Shown here: one piece after another, positions 1 through 8,720 of the stretch
Numbering within the stretch: the first letter of the stretch is position 1
Layout: the number at the start of each line of letters is the position of its first letter
From: Orenia marismortui DSM 5156
Lineage (GTDB): Bacteria > Bacillota > Halanaerobiia > Halobacteroidales > Halobacteroidaceae
Direction: 5' to 3'
Length of the DNA: 64,000 bases
NCBI RefSeq assembly: GCF_000379025.1
Contig: NZ_KB900620.1
Span: 332,396-396,395, forward strand
Translations under genes and position numbers: made by a program
Notes under the pieces: model-generated
Told to the model about the DNA's origin: nothing
The model's input: only the letters and a program-made list of their open reading frames with translations
The model's database searches: none

Positions 1-759
1 AACAACTATAACTCCTAAATAAGCACTTCTTGTTCCAGTAGCAATTAACATCCCATAAAATAGAGTTGTCATTGCCCCTAAAATTAACACCTCATTTTTA
101 TTCTTAGCATAAAAATAAAGAATAAAAGAAAAGGGAAACAACATAGCAATATAACTTCCTGCAAAATCAGGATTACCTAAAGTAGAAAATGCCCTAAACC
201 CATGCTTTATTTTGTGAGGGTCAGTTAAAGGATCTATACCATAATACTGTAAAATCCCATAAATTGATATTATAGTAGCAGAAGCTAATAAATATTGTGT
301 TACCTTCTTTATTTTTTTCTTACTATCAACCACATTAATTGCCAAAAAAAAGATAATTACATAAGCAAGCCAAGCTAATAAGCCTTCACTACGCAAACTC
401 TTACCATAAATTGCTGTAATCTTATAAGGAGATAATAAAACTGATATAAATATTAAAGATAAAAAAGTAATTAAAGATAAGTAAACCTTTTTCCATTTAA
501 CTTTAAATTGACTAAATTTGATTTTGAGATATATGTTTAATAGCATTATTAGCTCTATTATTAACAAAGTATATATTTTAGGTTCGCTTACTGTATCTTT
601 AAAAATATGTATAACAGTTTCACCATCTAGCTCATAAAACGCAAAATCAAAGGGTATGAGAGTATAAGATAAATAAATTAATGGTACTGCTGCAATCGCT
701 AAAATAAATAATCCTAAATTAACTAAATCTAATTTTTCCTCGAAATTATTTAAAAGCAT
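1..759 (-). CDS. O-antigen ligase/polymerase-like membrane protein, N-terminal part
   Basis: 253 codons run in frame from the ATG at 759 through the window edge, so the C-terminus is not visible. An AAGGAGGAAG ribosome binding site lies just upstream of the ATG. The translation is a chain of hydrophobic segments (first near residues 16-33, others following a basic stretch near 75-85). It contains FSTLGNPDFAGSY and, further on, a GTRSAYLG loop, as in the Wzy/WaaL O-antigen ligase family (PF04932-type) membrane proteins that join or polymerise surface polysaccharides on the outer face of the membrane. It lies downstream of ilvD behind a terminator, so it is a separate unit. Substrate unknown. 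Family call from motifs and topology only. Confidence 0.65.
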   Translation of the reverse strand, partial: MLLNNFEEKLDLVNLGLFILAIAAVPLIYLSYTLIPFDFAFYELDGETVIHIFKDTVSEPKIYTLLIIELIMLLNIYLKIKFSQFKVKWKKVYLSLITFLSLIFISVLLSPYKITAIYGKSLRSEGLLAWLAYVIIFFLAINVVDSKKKIKKVTQYLLASATIISIYGILQYYGIDPLTDPHKIKHGFRAFSTLGNPDFAGSYIAMLFPFSFILYFYAKNKNEVLILGAMTTLFYGMLIATGTRSAYLGVIVV

Positions 760-970
760 TAATCTTCCTCCTTATTATTACAATACTAATTATTTCTATA
801 ATTAATTTAATTATCCTTCTAATTGATAAAAATAAATATATAGTATTATTTTGGATCAGAGAATACTTTTATATAACATCTTTCCTCTAGTCACAGATTA
901 AAGGGAATAAAATGAAAATATGCATAAATTTTATACGACTATCAATCAATTATACACTAGCATATATAAT

Positions 971-999
971 AAAGTTGGAGACTTTTAGTCTCCAACTTT
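971..999 (-). terminator. Intrinsic terminator after ilvD
   Basis: A 13-bp perfect stem (971-983 with 987-999) with a 3-nt loop begins 10 nt past the ilvD stop codon. On the minus strand the second arm ends in TTT and runs into an AT-rich stretch. It is nearly symmetric, so it could also stop plus-strand transcripts. Confidence 0.8.
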
Positions 1000-1008
1000 A
1001 TTATATAT

Positions 1009-2667
1009 CTATTTAAATACTGCCCCTGTACTAGCTGAAGTAACTAATCTAGCATAACGAGATAAATATCCCGTCTTAATCTTAGGTTCTGGAGCCTTCC
1101 ATTTTTCTAATCGTGCTTGAATCTCATCATCACTTAACTTGAGATTCAATTTACCATTTGGAATATCGATTTGAATGATATCTCCTTCTTCAACAATAGC
1201 CATTGGACCACCTTCCATTGCTTCTGGGGATACATGACCAATGGCAGCCCCTCTAGTAGCTCCTGAAAAACGTCCATCGGTAATCAAAGCTACCTCTTTA
1301 TCTAAACCAACTCCTGCAATTGCTGAGGTAGGAGTTAACATTTCTCTCATCCCTGGACCTCCCTTAGGGCCCTCGTACCTAATTACAACTACATCACCTG
1401 ATTTAATTTCACCTGCATGAATAGACTCTACAGCTTCTGGCCCTGAGTCAAATACCCTAGCTGGTCCTTCATGAACTAACATCTCATCAGCTACTGCAGC
1501 TTGTTTAACCACAGAACCATCAGGAGCTAGATTACCTTTTAAAAATGATAATCCACCTTCCGCATGATATGCAGTGGAAAAATCCCTGATTACATTTGTA
1601 TCTAATACCTTAGCATTTACTAAATTATCTTTAATAGTCTTTCCTGTAACAGTAATTAAATCTTCATTAAGTATTCCTTCTTCACTTAAGACCTTCATCA
1701 CTGCTGGAATTCCTCCTGCCTCATGTAAGTCTTGAATATGATGACTACCTGCTGGAGCCAAACTACAGATATGAGGAACTTCTTTCTTAACTTTATTAAT
1801 TGATTCTAAATTAAAATCTATACCTGCTTCATAAGCAATTGCTGGTAAATGTAAAGCTGTATTTGTCGAACAACCTAAAGCCATATCTACCTTCAAAGCA
1901 TTATCAAAAGACTCTTCTGTTAATATATCTAAAGGCTTGATATCCTTTTCAAACATCTCCATTACTTGAATTCCAGCATATTTGGCTAATCTAATTCTAT
2001 CAGCATAAACTGCAGGGATTGTACCATTACCAGGCAGACCTAATCCTAGAACTTCTGTTAAACAATTCATTGAATTGGCTGTAAACATTCCAGAACAAGA
2101 ACCACAAGTCTGACAAGCACTATTCTCTACTTCTAATAACTCAGCTTCGGATATCTTATCTACTTTATATGATGCTACACTTTCAAATACAGTATTTAAG
2201 TCTATATCCTTCCCCTTATGTCTTCCTGCTAACATTGCTCCCCCACTGACTACAACTGTTGGGATATTTAACCTAGCAGCTGCCATCAACATTCCAGGTA
2301 CGATTTTATCACAGTTAGGAATTAAAACTAGGGCATCTAAAGCATGAGCTCTTGCCATAGTCTCTACTGAATCAGCTATTATCTCTCTACTTGCCAAGGA
2401 ATAATGCATCCCTTCATGTCCCATTGCTATCCCATCACAGACACCGATTGCTCCAAATTCCAGTGGAGTTCCTCCAGCCATTCTAATCCCAGCTTTAGCG
2501 GCATCAGCTATCTTATCTAAGTCAGTATGACCTGGAATTAACTCATTTACTGAATTACAAACTCCTACTAACGGATTATCCAATTCTTCATCTGTTAATC
2601 CCATTGCTTTAAATAAAGATCTTTGAGGTGCTTTATCAACTTTCGTAGTTACATTCTTACTTCTCAT
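1009..2667 (-). CDS. ilvD: Dihydroxy-acid dehydratase
   Basis: IlvD dehydrates 2,3-dihydroxy-isovalerate and 2,3-dihydroxy-3-methylvalerate to the 2-keto acids that become valine and isoleucine, in the cytoplasm. The 552-residue length is normal for the family. PNCDK (C119) and [10 protein letters not shown] (C185, C188, C191) are the iron-sulfur ligand regions, and [11 protein letters not shown] near residue 77 is the family signature. The C-terminal region carries GPKGGPGM and the [10 protein letters not shown] signature. The ATG at 2667 is preceded by AAGGAGGAGAG. No other ilv or leu gene is adjacent, and no T-box is visible in the leader, so control is unclear. It has its own terminator. 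Confidence 0.96.
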   Translation of the reverse strand: MRSKNVTTKVDKAPQRSLFKAMGLTDEELDNPLVGVCNSVNELIPGHTDLDKIADAAKAGIRMAGGTPLEFGAIGVCDGIAMGHEGMHYSLASREIIADSVETMARAHALDALVLIPNCDKIVPGMLMAAARLNIPTVVVSGGAMLAGRHKGKDIDLNTVFESVASYKVDKISEAELLEVENSACQTCGSCSGMFTANSMNCLTEVLGLGLPGNGTIPAVYADRIRLAKYAGIQVMEMFEKDIKPLDILTEESFDNALKVDMALGCSTNTALHLPAIAYEAGIDFNLESINKVKKEVPHICSLAPAGSHHIQDLHEAGGIPAVMKVLSEEGILNEDLITVTGKTIKDNLVNAKVLDTNVIRDFSTAYHAEGGLSFLKGNLAPDGSVVKQAAVADEMLVHEGPARVFDSGPEAVESIHAGEIKSGDVVVIRYEGPKGGPGMREMLTPTSAIAGVGLDKEVALITDGRFSGATRGAAIGHVSPEAMEGGPMAIVEEGDIIQIDIPNGKLNLKLSDDEIQARLEKWKAPEPKIKTGYLSRYARLVTSASTGAVFK

Positions 2668-2686
2668 CTTCTCTCCTCCTTATCAT

Positions 2687-2904
2687 TAGCTACTAGCTTT
2701 TAACTGCTAGCTACTGGCTAAATGCTCAAGAAAGTATAAAACAACTATAACTAACTCTAACCCATTAATAATCACTAATGTGTTTGTTTCTTAATCCGCA
2801 TTTTATCGGCGTGAATCTGCGGCTCATAAATAGAGTTTCTTTCGTTACCTTTACGCTAGCTTATTATCTTATAACCAGAAACTAGAAGCAAGTAGCCAGA
2901 AGCT
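2687..2904. repeat. MITE-like intergenic repeat with imperfect inverted ends
   Basis: The left end (2687-2720) and the reverse complement of the right end (2873-2904) are similar across about 34 nt; both are built from TAGCTNCTNGCT-type units. Between them is a GC-richer patch (about 2793-2824) able to form a small CCGCA/TGCGG hairpin. There is no coding capacity. It could be a non-autonomous mobile element or a local repeat; one copy cannot decide this. Confidence 0.4.
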
Positions 2905-2924
2905 AAATTTAATATTTTAATTCT

Positions 2925-2953
2925 ATTCTAACAAAAATCTAATCAGCAAGCAA
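2925..2953 (-). promoter_or_regulatory. Candidate ilvD promoter
   Basis: On the minus strand TTGCTT and TAGAAT are separated by exactly 17 nt. If used, the ilvD transcript would have a leader of about 250 nt containing the repeat element. The boxes are moderately conserved, so this is tentative. Confidence 0.35.
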
Positions 2954-3052
2954 TAAATATTAAAAGATATAAACTACCCTAAATAAATTATAAGTATCAC
3001 TAAAACTTATATGTAAAATCCAAAATCAAAATAAAAACTTAGCAGGAAAAAA

Positions 3053-3081
3053 TTTACATAAAGAGAATGTAAGTATATATA
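3053..3081 (+). promoter_or_regulatory. Promoter of the CPBP-family gene, overlapped by a palindrome
   Basis: TTTACA (3053-3058) and TATATA (3076-3081) have a 17-nt spacer. An exact 18-nt palindrome, GTAAGTATATATACTTAC at 3069-3086, covers the -10 box and is well placed to be a repressor operator. The ribosome binding site CAGGAGGA follows. Confidence 0.5.
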
Positions 3082-3105
3082 CTTACTAAGCAGGAGGATA
3101 CAATA

Positions 3106-3834
3106 ATGTGTACAGAAGAACAAGCAAGCAAAGAAAAAGAAGCATATATTCCTTCTTATTTAAAAGAGATATTAAAAGCCCAATTAATCTGGTACCTAAT
3201 TAATTTTTTAATTATATTCTTTCAGCTTTATGTTGCTTTTGATATCCCCTTACTTAACAATATCTATATATTAATTTTTAAGATTATTGGCCATAGTCTA
3301 TTTATATCTTTTTTGCTATATTGGACTACTATGATTTATAATCTTTCTTTTCATGAATTAGGAATTAACTTCAAGAACTTTATCGCTAATACCTCTTTAG
3401 CAATAAATATAAGTTTATTTCTTCTATCAGGTGCTATTATAATTAATTTAACTATAACTAATAGTAAAATAACACCCTTAATTTATATTAAAGATGTTAA
3501 TAGTTTCAACCAAAGTTTAATTTATTTCATACTTCTATTCATCTGCTATCTAATACCTGCTTTCAGTAAAGAATTATTCTATAGAGGTTTTATACAGTAT
3601 TACTTCAAAGAAGAATATGGGGTAATTATTGGTTCTATAATTAGTATCCTATATTATACTTTTAGTTATTTAGATATCAGATTAACTTCTATTCTACTTC
3701 ATTTTCTTATAGGATTTATTACTACATATTTATATGAAAAAACAGATTCTTTAATAACCTCAGTAATATTTCAAGCTACTTATCAAGCAAGTTTAAGTTT
3801 ATATTTATTCTCTTTTGAGAAATGGCCATTTTAG
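3106..3834 (+). CDS. CPBP-family (Abi/CAAX-like) membrane protein with degenerate active-site motifs
   Basis: The 242-residue polytopic membrane protein has hydrophobic segments near 28-45, 52-75, 97-118, 137-152, 172-190 and 195-210. SKELFYRGF (residues 154-162) followed by a GVIIGSIIS helix resembles CPBP intramembrane proteases. The usual EExxxR motif is KELFYR, so the first glutamate is lysine (155). The histidine of the second motif appears to be Y188, and the final HxxxN motif is QATYQ (223-227). A protease role is therefore doubtful; it may be a catalytically dead relative or a scaffold. It is the only plus-strand gene in the window and has its own promoter. The ATG has CAGGAGGA upstream. 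Confidence 0.6.
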   Translation: MCTEEQASKEKEAYIPSYLKEILKAQLIWYLINFLIIFFQLYVAFDIPLLNNIYILIFKIIGHSLFISFLLYWTTMIYNLSFHELGINFKNFIANTSLAINISLFLLSGAIIINLTITNSKITPLIYIKDVNSFNQSLIYFILLFICYLIPAFSKELFYRGFIQYYFKEEYGVIIGSIISILYYTFSYLDIRLTSILLHFLIGFITTYLYEKTDSLITSVIFQATYQASLSLYLFSFEKWPF

Positions 3835-3944
3835 ATCCTTTTTTTCTTTAGATTTATTATATTAAATACACTGTATTAGTTTGATTTCAATAATAGCGGT
3901 TAATAGGAATATTGCCACAGTTTGTCGGTGTTAGGCTCTAGGGG

Positions 3945-4139
3945 TTAGGAGTTGAGGATATCTAATTGATACTTGGGAAAATATTTGGAAAAATGAAGAG
4001 GAATACTAGTATCCAAAGTAGCAATCCAATCTACTAGCTCTTCAATCTCCTCTTCACTATTATTTAATCCAGGAATCAATAAGGTAGTAACCTCTAATAT
4101 AGTTGAAAAGTGATAATTAAATTCAGAGTAAAAATTTAT
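3945..4139 (-). pseudogene. amrS: Remnant of AmrS, the AmmeMemoRadiSam radical SAM protein
   Basis: About 60 codons remain of a much longer gene. EVTTLLIPGLNNSEEEI, a DWIATLD segment and IPLHFSKYFPKYQLD match the C-terminal half of AmrS-type radical SAM enzymes as I recall them. The CxxxCxxC cluster-binding region and everything upstream are gone: an in-frame stop lies two codons before the only possible (TTG) start, and no ribosome binding site is present. The 3' end runs into a CTCCTAACCCCTAG-type repeat that supplies the stop codon. The neighbouring AmrB-AmrA gene is the partner expected for this family, which supports the identification. Probably not expressed. Confidence 0.6.
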
Positions 4140-4142
4140 CAA

Positions 4143-4272
4143 CCCTCATTCTTGATTACTAAAAACAATCTCTTCTTATGTAATAAAAGTTGCTTTTGAA
4201 AAAACTTAGCTTATTTTATTCCTTTAATTTTTGATTAATTGTAAATTATCAATTCTACATTGTCAATTGAAC
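4143..4272. repeat. AT-rich intergenic repeat copy downstream of amrB-amrA
   Basis: The end of this gap (about 4233-4270) contains AATTGTAAATTATCAATT followed by a related TCAATTG unit. The same kind of sequence recurs between tRNA genes at 43312-43394, which suggests a dispersed intergenic repeat family. No gene is visible. Confidence 0.35.
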
Positions 4273-5682
4273 TTAGTTATATCTAGTAACTGTAAATCTC
4301 ATTAACTCTATATCATTATCCTCTTTTGAAATTCCAGCTTTTCTCTTAGCTATTTCCACTTGCTTTTTAACATTATCTACACCTTCTAAATTTGGTAATA
4401 ATAATCCAGCTCTTTCACCCTTTCTAACAATAACTCCATATTTATTAGGGTTCAATGATTCAATATTCTCTATAATCTCTGCTTCTCCCAAAATATCTAC
4501 AGAATAAGTTAACTCATCTATCTCATTCAGATTAACGGGTTCAAATCTCGGGTCCTCAAAAGCAGCACTAAGGGAATTTTTAATGATCTCTCGAGATATG
4601 TTAGCTTGAGTAGGATTAGTAGTTCCAATGCACCCTCTCAAATTACCATTCTTATAGATAGAAACAAATACTCCTGCTCTATCGGCCAACTCAGGATCTA
4701 TCTTAGAAGGAGGATCTATGATATTTCTATTCTTAATATATTCCTCAACAGCTTGACGAGCTAATTTCACAACTTCACTTTCATTTTCTCTAACCTCTAG
4801 TAACTTCTCTTTTCTTTTTTTATTTATTTTATCTAATAAACCTTCTTCATCTGTTTTACCAGTAATCTGATAGTTAGCTACAGCATATCCGACTCCAAAA
4901 GGACCTTCATAAGATAATACTCCTCCATCTACATCTAACCTATCTAAAGCCCCTAACATAATCATAATAGGTCTTAATCCACACTCACCTGCTTGAGTGA
5001 TTAAAGATTTATCTAAATCAAATATCTTTTCAAATTCCATATTATCTAGATTCTTAACTAATTTATTATCAAAGACTTCCCCTTTAGGATTAAAGCCTCC
5101 AGGTGCATCTGAGGTTAATCTATGGGAAAGATCACCACTAGCTATTATAGCAACTTTATAGTCTAAATTCTCTGCTACTAGCTGAATTATTTTACCAAAA
5201 GTATATAACTCTTCGTAAGATAGCATTCCTATTGTAATTGGAACTAGCGGTTTATGTATTCCAGCTTTTTCTAAATAATACATTGGAACTAAAACACCAT
5301 GATCTAATTCCATTTTAACTTCTAATTTCCGAGCAGTTGCTTTATCAATTCTGGCAGTCACAATATCCTGACTGTTAGCAGCTACAGCTAATTTACTTGT
5401 GAATTTCTCCTCTAATTCATACTTTAACTTAATATCACTTCTTCCAAAATTCGCAAAATCACCTATTAATTCTTTACTACTTAATATACTAATTGCATCA
5501 GAAAAAACTGGCCCATGAGGACTAATAGTTACAATCATATCTGGATCAATTTTTTTAATCTGATTAGCCACCTTTTGCATGCTAGATTTAGTTTTATTAA
5601 TATACGCTAACTCCTCTGTACCTATCTCAGGAATCAAAACTGGAGGATGTGGCGATAAAGCTGCAAAAACGACTCCATTCAT
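4273..5682 (-). CDS. AmmeMemoRadiSam system AmrB-AmrA fusion (Memo-like plus AMMECR1 domains)
   Basis: The N-terminal half (about residues 1-275) is a Memo/LigB-like class III extradiol-dioxygenase fold: SPHPPVLIPE at the start, TISPHGPVFSD near 55, and ASGDLSHRL near 185 carry the histidines and acids that would line a metal site. After a charged linker (KINKKRKEKLLEVRENESE) comes an AMMECR1 domain (about 300-469) with its hallmark LRGCIGT and AAFEDPRFEPV. In other genomes these domains occur as separate or fused AmrA and AmrB proteins beside a radical SAM gene; the biochemical role of the system is not established. Here the radical SAM gene is only a remnant downstream. I chose the ATG at 5682, 8 nt after AGGGAG; a GTG three codons earlier overlaps that ribosome binding site. 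Confidence 0.85.
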   Translation of the reverse strand: MNGVVFAALSPHPPVLIPEIGTEELAYINKTKSSMQKVANQIKKIDPDMIVTISPHGPVFSDAISILSSKELIGDFANFGRSDIKLKYELEEKFTSKLAVAANSQDIVTARIDKATARKLEVKMELDHGVLVPMYYLEKAGIHKPLVPITIGMLSYEELYTFGKIIQLVAENLDYKVAIIASGDLSHRLTSDAPGGFNPKGEVFDNKLVKNLDNMEFEKIFDLDKSLITQAGECGLRPIMIMLGALDRLDVDGGVLSYEGPFGVGYAVANYQITGKTDEEGLLDKINKKRKEKLLEVRENESEVVKLARQAVEEYIKNRNIIDPPSKIDPELADRAGVFVSIYKNGNLRGCIGTTNPTQANISREIIKNSLSAAFEDPRFEPVNLNEIDELTYSVDILGEAEIIENIESLNPNKYGVIVRKGERAGLLLPNLEGVDNVKKQVEIAKRKAGISKEDNDIELMRFTVTRYN

Positions 5683-5723
5683 ATTTATCACTCCCTAACT
5701 TAATTAATAATTATTATTTCAAT

Positions 5724-6617
5724 TTACAATATTCTTTTCCCTAAAGCAGATAAAATAAGTTCTACTGCTAACTCTGCAGTTTTATTATACTGATCTAAAA
5801 TCGGATTTACTTCAACTAAATCTAAAGAAGTTAAAATTTCATTCTCAGATAGCATCTCTAAAGCTAAATGAGCTTCACGATAACTAATTCCTCCTTTAAC
5901 AGGAGTCCCTACACCTGGAGCTTCCAATGGATCTAATACATCAATATCAAAACTAAGATGTACACCCTCTACATCTTTACTACTTATTCTTATTGCTTCT
6001 TTCATAATTTGATACATTCCTTTTCTATCTATATCATCCATTGTGAAAATTGTTAACTTGGATTCTTTTAACAACCTCTTTTCTCCCTCATCTAAATCTC
6101 TTACACCTACTAATACTGTATTCTCTTCTTTGACTTTAGGAGAAAAACCACCACAATTAACTAATTCATCAACCCCCTTACCAACTATTGCCGACAGTGG
6201 CATCCCATGAATATTTCCACTATTGCTTGTCTTATGAGTATTAAAATCACCATGAGCATCTATCCAAATCAACCCTATACTCTCTTTTACTCTAGAAACT
6301 CCCGCCACACTTCCAATAGCAATACTGTGGTCTCCACCTAAAACGATCGGGAAATAGCCATCACTTACTACCTCACTAACAGTATTTGATAAAACTTCAC
6401 AGCTAACTACTATCTCATCTAAACACTTCAATTTTTGACACTTTGATGTATCTGACCTTGTAATAGGAATATTAATATTACTAATATCTTCAACTTTTAT
6501 CTTTAATTCTTTTAATTTATCAATTAAACCCGCATAACGAATTGCACTAGGTCCCATATCAACACCACGACGATTAGCGCCAAAATCTGAAGGAACACCT
6601 AATACCTTTACTTTCAA
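5724..6617 (-). CDS. rocF: Arginase
   Basis: This is a 297-residue ureohydrolase-family enzyme that splits arginine into ornithine and urea. The binuclear manganese signatures are all present: GGDHS, DAHGDFN, NIHGMP and SFDIDVLDP, with the family's LDLVEVNP near the C-terminus. The N-terminal GVPSDFGANRRGVDMGPSAIR is typical of arginases rather than agmatinases. The start is TTG at 6617, 8 nt after AGGAGGA. The gene begins 2 nt after the end of the ornithine racemase gene, so the two are co-transcribed and the arginase product would feed that enzyme. Confidence 0.93.
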   Translation of the reverse strand: MKVKVLGVPSDFGANRRGVDMGPSAIRYAGLIDKLKELKIKVEDISNINIPITRSDTSKCQKLKCLDEIVVSCEVLSNTVSEVVSDGYFPIVLGGDHSIAIGSVAGVSRVKESIGLIWIDAHGDFNTHKTSNSGNIHGMPLSAIVGKGVDELVNCGGFSPKVKEENTVLVGVRDLDEGEKRLLKESKLTIFTMDDIDRKGMYQIMKEAIRISSKDVEGVHLSFDIDVLDPLEAPGVGTPVKGGISYREAHLALEMLSENEILTSLDLVEVNPILDQYNKTAELAVELILSALGKRIL

Positions 6618-6619
6618 TA

Positions 6620-7684
6620 CTATTCCTCCTCTTTATAACAAATCTTATTAACATATGGTGATGTCATTGCTTGTAATAAAGCTTCATAACTTAATCTAAA
6701 CTCTATTTCATCTCCTAAATTAATATTTTCTACACAGCTAAGGTCCACAATTAAATGATCGCTACTTGCCCCTTCAATAGTTATTTTCTGATTCATAGGA
6801 AATAGTCCTTCTGGAACTATATCCTGCTTACCAATTCCTAATATTCCTCTTTTTATAATCTCTTTATCATTATTTTTAATAAGCTCCTCTTTTGATTCTT
6901 CATCTCTTAGCAAAGTTGGTTTATCTTTTAGTTCTATTACTTCTGCCACTAGTTTAACTGTATCTATTCTTGTTAAGGGAAATTTATCTCCACTTCCTAC
7001 TTCCCGACCTAGTAAAATAGTCTCTCCAACTCTCAGTTGATTAGCAATTGGAATATAGTCCTCATTAATTAATAAAGGTAATGAACTACTATTCCCAGCT
7101 GAAATAATAGGTAACTCTATTTTAATTTCTTTTCTTATATTTTTAACTAAATTCATTAATTTCATCATATTATATTCATTAGGTAGTATCCCCCTAAAAC
7201 AAGCTAAATTACTTCCTACTCCCACTAACTTAATATTAGAAAGCTTATTAATCTTATCAGCTATTTTCAGTGTATCTTTAGGTAATACCCCTTCCCTTCT
7301 ATCACCTAAATCAATCATTAGGATTACATTATGAACCTTATTCATACTCTTAGCTACTTTATTTAATTCTTCAATTACCTTTAACTCAGAATTTAGACTA
7401 ATATCAACTAATTCTACTACCTTTTGAATTTCACTTAACATTGGAATTCTTATTAACATTAATGGACAACCTAATTTCTTTAATCTCTCTAGATTACTTA
7501 ACCTTGAATCAGCTAAACCTACCACTCCACCTGATAACATAGACTTAGCTACCTCTAGGTTAGCCCTAACTCCTTTTGTTACTCCCCAAATTTGAATTCC
7601 TTTTTCATGTGAAAATTTAACGATTTGGCTAGCATTATAGTTTATTTTACTTAGATTGATTTCAATTCTAGGATTTAGTGCCAT
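6620..7684 (-). CDS. orr: Alanine/ornithine racemase family PLP enzyme, probably ornithine racemase
   Basis: This 354-residue PLP-dependent racemase has the alanine-racemase N-terminal barrel. IWGVTKG places the likely PLP lysine at about residue 37. The segments LIRIPMLSE, VILMIDLGDRREG, SAGNSSSLPL, LRVGETILLG and GASSDHLIVDLS match clostridial ornithine racemase (Orr) closely as I remember it, more than true alanine racemase. Ornithine racemase makes D-ornithine for the oxidative branch of ornithine fermentation. Its pairing with arginase supports that substrate, but the later pathway genes are not in this window. The start is ATG at 7684, 6 nt after GGAGG; an in-frame TTG upstream overlaps the ribosome binding site. 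Confidence 0.82.
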   Translation of the reverse strand: MALNPRIEINLSKINYNASQIVKFSHEKGIQIWGVTKGVRANLEVAKSMLSGGVVGLADSRLSNLERLKKLGCPLMLIRIPMLSEIQKVVELVDISLNSELKVIEELNKVAKSMNKVHNVILMIDLGDRREGVLPKDTLKIADKINKLSNIKLVGVGSNLACFRGILPNEYNMMKLMNLVKNIRKEIKIELPIISAGNSSSLPLLINEDYIPIANQLRVGETILLGREVGSGDKFPLTRIDTVKLVAEVIELKDKPTLLRDEESKEELIKNNDKEIIKRGILGIGKQDIVPEGLFPMNQKITIEGASSDHLIVDLSCVENINLGDEIEFRLSYEALLQAMTSPYVNKICYKEEE

Positions 7685-7741
7685 AATTACCTCCAATGAT
7701 TCTAAATATAACTTTTGAAAATAAATATTCTAGTTCAAAAT

Positions 7742-7774
7742 AAAAAAAGGAAGAGTAGAAAACCCTTCCTTTTG
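7742..7774 (-). terminator. Intrinsic terminator after rplM-rpsI
   Basis: The minus-strand hairpin AAAGGAAG/CTTCCTTT is followed directly by a run of T residues. It lies about 13 nt past the rpsI stop codon and separates the ribosomal unit from orr-rocF-amrBA. Confidence 0.85.
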
Positions 7775-7787
7775 TGGTAAATATAAT

Positions 7788-8183
7788 TTATCTTTTAGAG
7801 AATTGTGGCTTCTTACGAGCTTTCTTACGTCCATATTTTTTACGCTCTTTCATTCTTGGATCTCTAGTTAAGAAACCAGCCTTTTTAAGTACATCTCTAT
7901 AGTCACCTTCTGTTTCTAGTAATGCACGTGCAATACCATGGCGAATAGCTCCAGCTTGTCCTGAAGTTCCTCCACCATTAACATTAACAACTATATCAAA
8001 TTCTCCTAAAGTTTCTGTTACTTCTAAAGGTTGTTTTACGATTTGCTCTAAAACATCTCTACCAAAGTATTCAGATAAAGGCTTATTATTAACAACAATC
8101 TTACCATCACCTGGTAATAATCTAACTCTAGCAACTGAATTTTTTCTCCGTCCAGTACCTAAGTATTCAACTTCTGCTGCCAC
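7788..8183 (-). CDS. rpsI: 30S ribosomal protein S9
   Basis: S9 sits in the 30S head, and its C-terminal tail reaches the P-site tRNA. The 131 residues include [14 protein letters not shown] at the start, [19 protein letters not shown] in the middle, and the conserved lysine/arginine tail ending KKPQFSKR. I chose GTG at 8183, 8 nt after the AGGAGG ribosome binding site; a TTG one codon earlier is the alternative. It is translated from the same mRNA as rplM, which lies immediately upstream. Confidence 0.97.
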   Translation of the reverse strand: MAAEVEYLGTGRRKNSVARVRLLPGDGKIVVNNKPLSEYFGRDVLEQIVKQPLEVTETLGEFDIVVNVNGGGTSGQAGAIRHGIARALLETEGDYRDVLKKAGFLTRDPRMKERKKYGRKKARKKPQFSKR

Positions 8184-8204
8184 CAAAATCTCCTCCTTCC
8201 GTTA

Positions 8205-8633
8205 TTATAATTCTAATTCTTTAGGCTGTTGAGCTGTATGTGGATGCTCAGCACCAGCATAAACTTTTAGTTTTTTAAACATTTGACGTCCTAATTTATT
8301 TTTAGGTAACATTCTTTTCACTGCAAGTTCTACAACCTTTTCAGGTTCTTTTTCTAATAACTCACCATAAGGAGTTGACTTTAATCCTCCTGGGTATCTA
8401 GAATGTTTATGATACATCTTTTGTTCTAATTTCTTTCCTGTTAAATGAAGCTTTTCTGCATTAACTACAATTACATAATCTCCTGTATCTATATGTGGAG
8501 TATACATAGGTTTATGTTTTCCTTGTAGTACTTTAGCAATCTCTGTAGCTACACGTCCTAATGTTTTTCCATCCATATCAACCACAAACCATTCACGATT
8601 GATATCTTTTGGTCTAGCCATATAAGTGCTCAT
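8205..8633 (-). CDS. rplM: 50S ribosomal protein L13
   Basis: L13 is an early-assembling 50S protein that binds 23S rRNA. The 142 residues carry [20 protein letters not shown] near the start and the family signature in the segment [18 protein letters not shown]. The ATG at 8633 follows AAGGAGGG. It is first in the rplM-rpsI unit and is preceded by a candidate autoregulatory leader and a strong promoter. Confidence 0.98.
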   Translation of the reverse strand: MSTYMARPKDINREWFVVDMDGKTLGRVATEIAKVLQGKHKPMYTPHIDTGDYVIVVNAEKLHLTGKKLEQKMYHKHSRYPGGLKSTPYGELLEKEPEKVVELAVKRMLPKNKLGRQMFKKLKVYAGAEHPHTAQQPKELEL

Positions 8634-8639
8634 TTTCTT

Positions 8640-8714
8640 CCCTCCTTGTAACTTTATTTATATTATTAACTCACACTGACCGGGGCGCCAGTATTAAGTG
8701 ACAAACACAATCAT
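8640..8714 (-). promoter_or_regulatory. Candidate ribosomal protein L13 leader
   Basis: The 5' UTR of rplM contains an unusually GC-rich patch for this genome: CACTTAATACTGGCGCCCCG followed by GTCAGTGTG, able to pair ACTG/CAGT and CAC/GTG around a GCGCCCC loop. The preceding GTGTTTGTCAC can form a second small helix. Position and content fit the known Firmicutes L13 leader that binds L13 to repress its own operon. I cannot run a covariance model, so the assignment is tentative. Confidence 0.55.
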
Positions 8715-8720
8715 AGGTCT

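Larger units (their letters stand above)
2668..3105. other. 438-bp divergent intergenic region between ilvD and the CPBP-family gene
   Basis: No gene is supported here. It holds the ilvD ribosome binding site, a candidate ilvD promoter (2925-2953), a repeat element with imperfect inverted ends (2687-2904), and the promoter of the plus-strand gene (3053-3081). No T-box signature (the conserved TGGAACCGCG-type sequence) is present on the minus strand. Confidence 0.7.

Noticed and set aside
2668..2924. T-box or other amino-acid riboswitch in the ilvD leader
   Set aside because: No TGGAACCGCG-type antiterminator, specifier loop or terminator could be found; the region is better explained by the inverted-repeat element.
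3819..3850. Terminator after the CPBP-family gene
   Set aside because: AAATGGCCATTT has no loop between its arms, so it cannot form a proper hairpin, although a T run follows.
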